A stretch of DNA of 47,983 bases, taken from NCBI GenBank assembly GCA_039029135.1, contig JBCCGT010000033.1, positions 1 to 47,983 on the forward strand. The letters run 5' to 3'. The notes beneath the pieces were generated by a model. That model searched no databases. It was given only the letters and a program-made list of their open reading frames with translations, and was not told the origin of the DNA. Below, one piece after another: positions 45,568-47,983 of this stretch (position 1 is the stretch's first letter; every line of letters starts with the position of its first letter). Position numbers and translations under genes: made by a program. This DNA is from JALZVT01 sp039029135. GTDB lineage: Bacteria > Pseudomonadota > Gammaproteobacteria > Pseudomonadales > Azotimanducaceae.

Positions 45568-46383
45568 CTAAGAGTCTCGGGAGAACAGCAGCGCGCCTTC
45601 CGCGCCCTTGTCGTTGGCGGGATCGTAGACGTTTTCGCCGCCGCGCAAAAAAGGCATTGCAAACGCCCACTGCTGACCGCTGCTGGCATAGACCGGCGCA
45701 ACGGAGTACTGAGCGAGATAGGCGCGTCGCAGGGCATTGGAAGTATTCGCCGAACTGCGGTGCAGCGTCGTGCTGGAAAACACTGCGATGCTGCCGGCCG
45801 GGCATTCGATCGGCTCCCCCGGATCGTCGCCGGTATAGCCGATCATGTCGTTGCTGCCGGGTTCGCGCGTGTGCGGCAGCACTCGACCGGCGGTGCCGAC
45901 CCGCTCGTGCGGCAGCACAGAGATCGTGCCGTTGGCGTCGCTCATGTCGTCCAGCGCGATCCAGCAGGTGATGTAGGGGGGCGGATCGTTCTTCGGGTCT
46001 AGCGATACGACGTAGCCGGCATCCTGGTGCCAGGCGAACTTCATCCCCTCTTCCGCGCCCTTGACCACCCACTGCTCGACGAACAAATACGCTTCGTCGC
46101 CCGCAAACGCCCGCGCGACCGACGCCATCAGATCGCCAAACAGAAACTCCGGCAGATAGCGACTCTTTCGATACTGACCGCTGATGAAGTAGCGCTTGCC
46201 TCGGTGGGTAATGAACTCGGTTTCCACACCCTTGGCCTGCATCCGGGCATCCGTGTAGCCGACGAAGTACGCGCACTCTTCGCGCAGTCGCTGCAGCATC
46301 TCGGGTGGTAGGGCCCCGGGCAACAGCGTGTAGCCCTGAGTCTGATATTCGCGAATGCGCTCGGGATCGATACTGATGGCCAT
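45568..46383 (-). CDS. phytanoyl-CoA dioxygenase family oxygenase
   Basis: A 271-residue Fe(II)/2-oxoglutarate oxygenase. Facial triad H119-x-D121 (FAWHQDAGY) and His208 (STTLHRSSAN), with Arg219 or Arg220 (ALRRAY) for 2-oxoglutarate. PPPYITCWIALDDMSDANGTISVLPH is the family middle stretch. PhyH-type enzymes hydroxylate carbon chains, such as phytanoyl-CoA, or modify natural products; the substrate is not readable here. ATG at 46383; no strong ribosome-binding site. Convergent with the FAD monooxygenase across the hairpin cluster. Confidence 0.9.
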   Translation of the reverse strand: MAISIDPERIREYQTQGYTLLPGALPPEMLQRLREECAYFVGYTDARMQAKGVETEFITHRGKRYFISGQYRKSRYLPEFLFGDLMASVARAFAGDEAYLFVEQWVVKGAEEGMKFAWHQDAGYVVSLDPKNDPPPYITCWIALDDMSDANGTISVLPHERVGTAGRVLPHTREPGSNDMIGYTGDDPGEPIECPAGSIAVFSSTTLHRSSANTSNALRRAYLAQYSVAPVYASSGQQWAFAMPFLRGGENVYDPANDKGAEGALLFSRDS

Positions 46384-46479
46384 AGCCGCAGTCTAAGCGA
46401 TGTCGGCGCGCGGCACAGGCGGCGGGTGAGCAGACTGCCGCATGGGCCGACGTGATAGCAGGCCGGAGAGCCGACGCCG

Positions 46480-47769
46480 TCAGTAGCTCACCGTGGTAGA
46501 CGCGGCAAAATCTACGGCCAGGGCGACGGAGGCGTCCTCGTCTTCGGCCTCTTCATCGCGCGGGTCGAGCTGGGCGACGGTGGGCGTGGTCTTGGGCAAC
46601 GGCTGATAGGGCTCGAAGTACTCGCGGCTGGCCTCGCGCCGTACGAGCCCCGTCAGCGTGTACAACAGCGTGCCGCCGAACGCGATGCCCAGCGTGAGCG
46701 CAAACGCGTGCGGCACGCCGAACTGCTCGAACGCTGCAAAGGCGAGGGGCCCGGCGACAGAGCCCGCCGCATGGATCATCAGCATGCCGCTGGCGATCGC
46801 GAGAAAGCGGCCGTCTGCGCTGTCGTTCGCGTGGGCGATGCACAGGGCGTACAAAGGTAGCGCGCCAACGCCGATTGCGGTGGCGGCAAAATACAGCAGC
46901 GTGAGATCACTCAGCCGCTGCGCGCTCAAGCCCAGCAGCGCACCGCCAATGCCGATCAGGGCGAGAACGAGGATGACCCAGCGTCGATCCACATAGTCCG
47001 AGATGCGCCCCGCAGGAAACTGCGCGATAGCCCCCGCGGCGATCGCGACAAGCACGAATCGATTGCCCGCATCGCTCGCGCCCGCAACCTCGATGGCGAA
47101 CACCGCACCAGCGCCCCACAGCAGGCCGACAACGATCCCGGCCAGCGCCGCACCGACAAAGCCGACGCGCGAAGCGCGATAGGCGACGCCCAGATCGACC
47201 CGCGTGTCTTCCGGTGCTTCCGGCTGTATGGCGCGCGTCAGGCCGATCGGCAGGATGGCCGCGATGAACAAGAGCGCGGCCGCGCCAAAGAACACATCCA
47301 GCGCGGGCACGTCGATCTCGATCAGCATCTGACCGACGACGATGCCGCCAAGCGAGATGGTTGCATACGCGGACAGGACCGAGCCGCGATGCGCGCTGTC
47401 GCTGCGCTCGTTCAACCAGCTCTCGACCACGGTATACAGCACCGCGATCACGGCGCCGATCGCGAAGCGCGCGGCGAACCACAGGGCAACTAGCTGCAGC
47501 AGCTCGGCCGCCAGCAGCATCATCGCAGCCATGGCAACAGCCGTGGCAAACACGCGGATATGACCGACGCGCCGAATCATGCGCGTCACGCACAGGCAGC
47601 CGAGGATGAACCCGCCATAGTAGGCAGAGCCCATGAGCGCGATCAGGCTGGGAGACCAGCCGAGCTCTAAGGCTTTAAGCGGAAATAGGGTGAGCTGCAG
47701 CCCGTGTCCGATCAACAAAACGAACACGGATAGCAGCACACTCCGAATTGAGTGTAGTGCGTTGACCAT
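46480..47769 (-). CDS. MFS transporter, YcaD-like
   Basis: A 429-residue major facilitator with twelve predicted helices in two six-helix halves. The first half has LELGWSPSLIALMGSAYYGGFILGC and a basic RMIRRVGH loop at helix 2-3, and AVLYTVVESWLNERSDSAHRG in the first half matches YcaD-like permeases, a group of uncertain substrate. The C-terminal ~45 residues are acidic and soluble. ATG at 47769. A promoter is not evident. It lies upstream of PhyH on the same strand with a 96-base gap. Confidence 0.85.
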   Translation of the reverse strand: MVNALHSIRSVLLSVFVLLIGHGLQLTLFPLKALELGWSPSLIALMGSAYYGGFILGCLCVTRMIRRVGHIRVFATAVAMAAMMLLAAELLQLVALWFAARFAIGAVIAVLYTVVESWLNERSDSAHRGSVLSAYATISLGGIVVGQMLIEIDVPALDVFFGAAALLFIAAILPIGLTRAIQPEAPEDTRVDLGVAYRASRVGFVGAALAGIVVGLLWGAGAVFAIEVAGASDAGNRFVLVAIAAGAIAQFPAGRISDYVDRRWVILVLALIGIGGALLGLSAQRLSDLTLLYFAATAIGVGALPLYALCIAHANDSADGRFLAIASGMLMIHAAGSVAGPLAFAAFEQFGVPHAFALTLGIAFGGTLLYTLTGLVRREASREYFEPYQPLPKTTPTVAQLDPRDEEAEDEDASVALAVDFAASTTVSY

Positions 47770-47983
47770 GACGGCTTGCTAACACGGGCGACCTGACTGC
47801 GAGAACGGGAGCGGCATTGTCTTCATTTTCGCGCGCCGCGCAACCCCCGTTGGTGGATTTTTGAGACACAGCGCTAAGAGACGAAGGGCAGGCGAAAAAT
47901 GGGGTCAGAGTCGGGGGGGGCGGAGAGGAAAACAGGACACCACCCAGACGCCGAAACACCGACCCCCCCCCAGCCCGACACCC
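47770..47983. other. window end, low-complexity sequence
   Basis: Upstream of the MFS gene the sequence is ordinary to about 47,900 and then becomes rich in short G and C runs (G-run about 47917, C-run about 47965), resembling the first bases of the window. A small open frame on the minus strand (47675-47959) overlaps it and is not protein-like. Probable contig-end artefact, possibly with the promoter of the MFS gene at 47,770-47,870. Confidence 0.55.

Overview
The window is high-GC DNA, dense with genes on both strands. Everything readable fits a free-living, aerobic gammaproteobacterium: a rubredoxin gene next to ubiA, a DUF4389 protein, an inorganic pyrophosphatase of E. coli length, exodeoxyribonuclease III, MAPEG and GST proteins, CYP153, and TRAP and BCCT transporters. 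I cannot fix the genus; a marine or hydrocarbon-associated lineage (Nevskiales-like or similar) is a guess. I saw no rRNA, tRNA, phage, CRISPR or transposase gene. The first ~230 bases and the last ~80 bases are C/G homopolymer-rich and look like damaged contig ends.

Layout. 1-8.1 kb: a CcmI-C-like lipoprotein, a DUF4389 membrane protein, a Baeyer-Villiger type monooxygenase, a divergent vanadium-haloperoxidase-like protein, a lipoprotein with an internal repeat, exonuclease III and an MFS permease. 8.3-16.2 kb: a secreted subtilase, a TylF-like methyltransferase, a cupin-8/JmjC-like oxygenase, a cytochrome P450, a three-domain redoxin/cytochrome c/copper monooxygenase and an NTF2-like protein. 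16.2-18.8 kb: a structured hairpin array, pyrophosphatase, a 0.5 kb stretch without a convincing gene, and two unknown envelope proteins. 18.9-24.3 kb: cardiolipin synthase, MAPEG, a family VIII esterase-like hydrolase, an HCCA-isomerase-like protein and a GST, all on the minus strand, then a degenerate metallo-beta-lactamase-fold protein. 24.3-28.3 kb: di-haem peroxidase, TPR protein, CYP153 alkane hydroxylase and a coiled-coil protein. 28.6-35.7 kb: BCCT transporter, spermidine-dehydrogenase-like flavoprotein, homocysteine S-methyltransferase family protein, a DmdC-type acyl-CoA dehydrogenase and a DUF2834 protein. 35.8-41.9 kb: sulfatase, dicarboxylate/amino acid symporter, rubredoxin, ubiA and a TRAP dctQM pair. 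41.9-47.8 kb: cupin, acyl-CoA synthetase, FAD monooxygenase, phytanoyl-CoA dioxygenase-like protein and an MFS permease.

The common thread is oxidative attack on organic substrates (BVMO, two P450s, copper monooxygenase, two Fe(II)/2-oxoglutarate-type oxygenases, FAD monooxygenase), followed by CoA activation and beta-oxidation-type enzymes, glutathione-dependent detoxification and uptake systems. Most genes stand alone or in pairs, so this looks like a catabolic accessory landscape rather than one long operon.

The most unusual items are the redoxin-cytochrome c-PHM-like copper monooxygenase fusion with all six predicted copper ligands, a tandem two-hairpin array with compensatory base changes, a second inverted-repeat-bounded hairpin cluster, a six-copy octanucleotide repeat directly upstream of a gene start, a 60-bp duplication of a gene's 3' end including its stop codon, and a haloperoxidase-like protein whose PSGH motif has lost its histidine.
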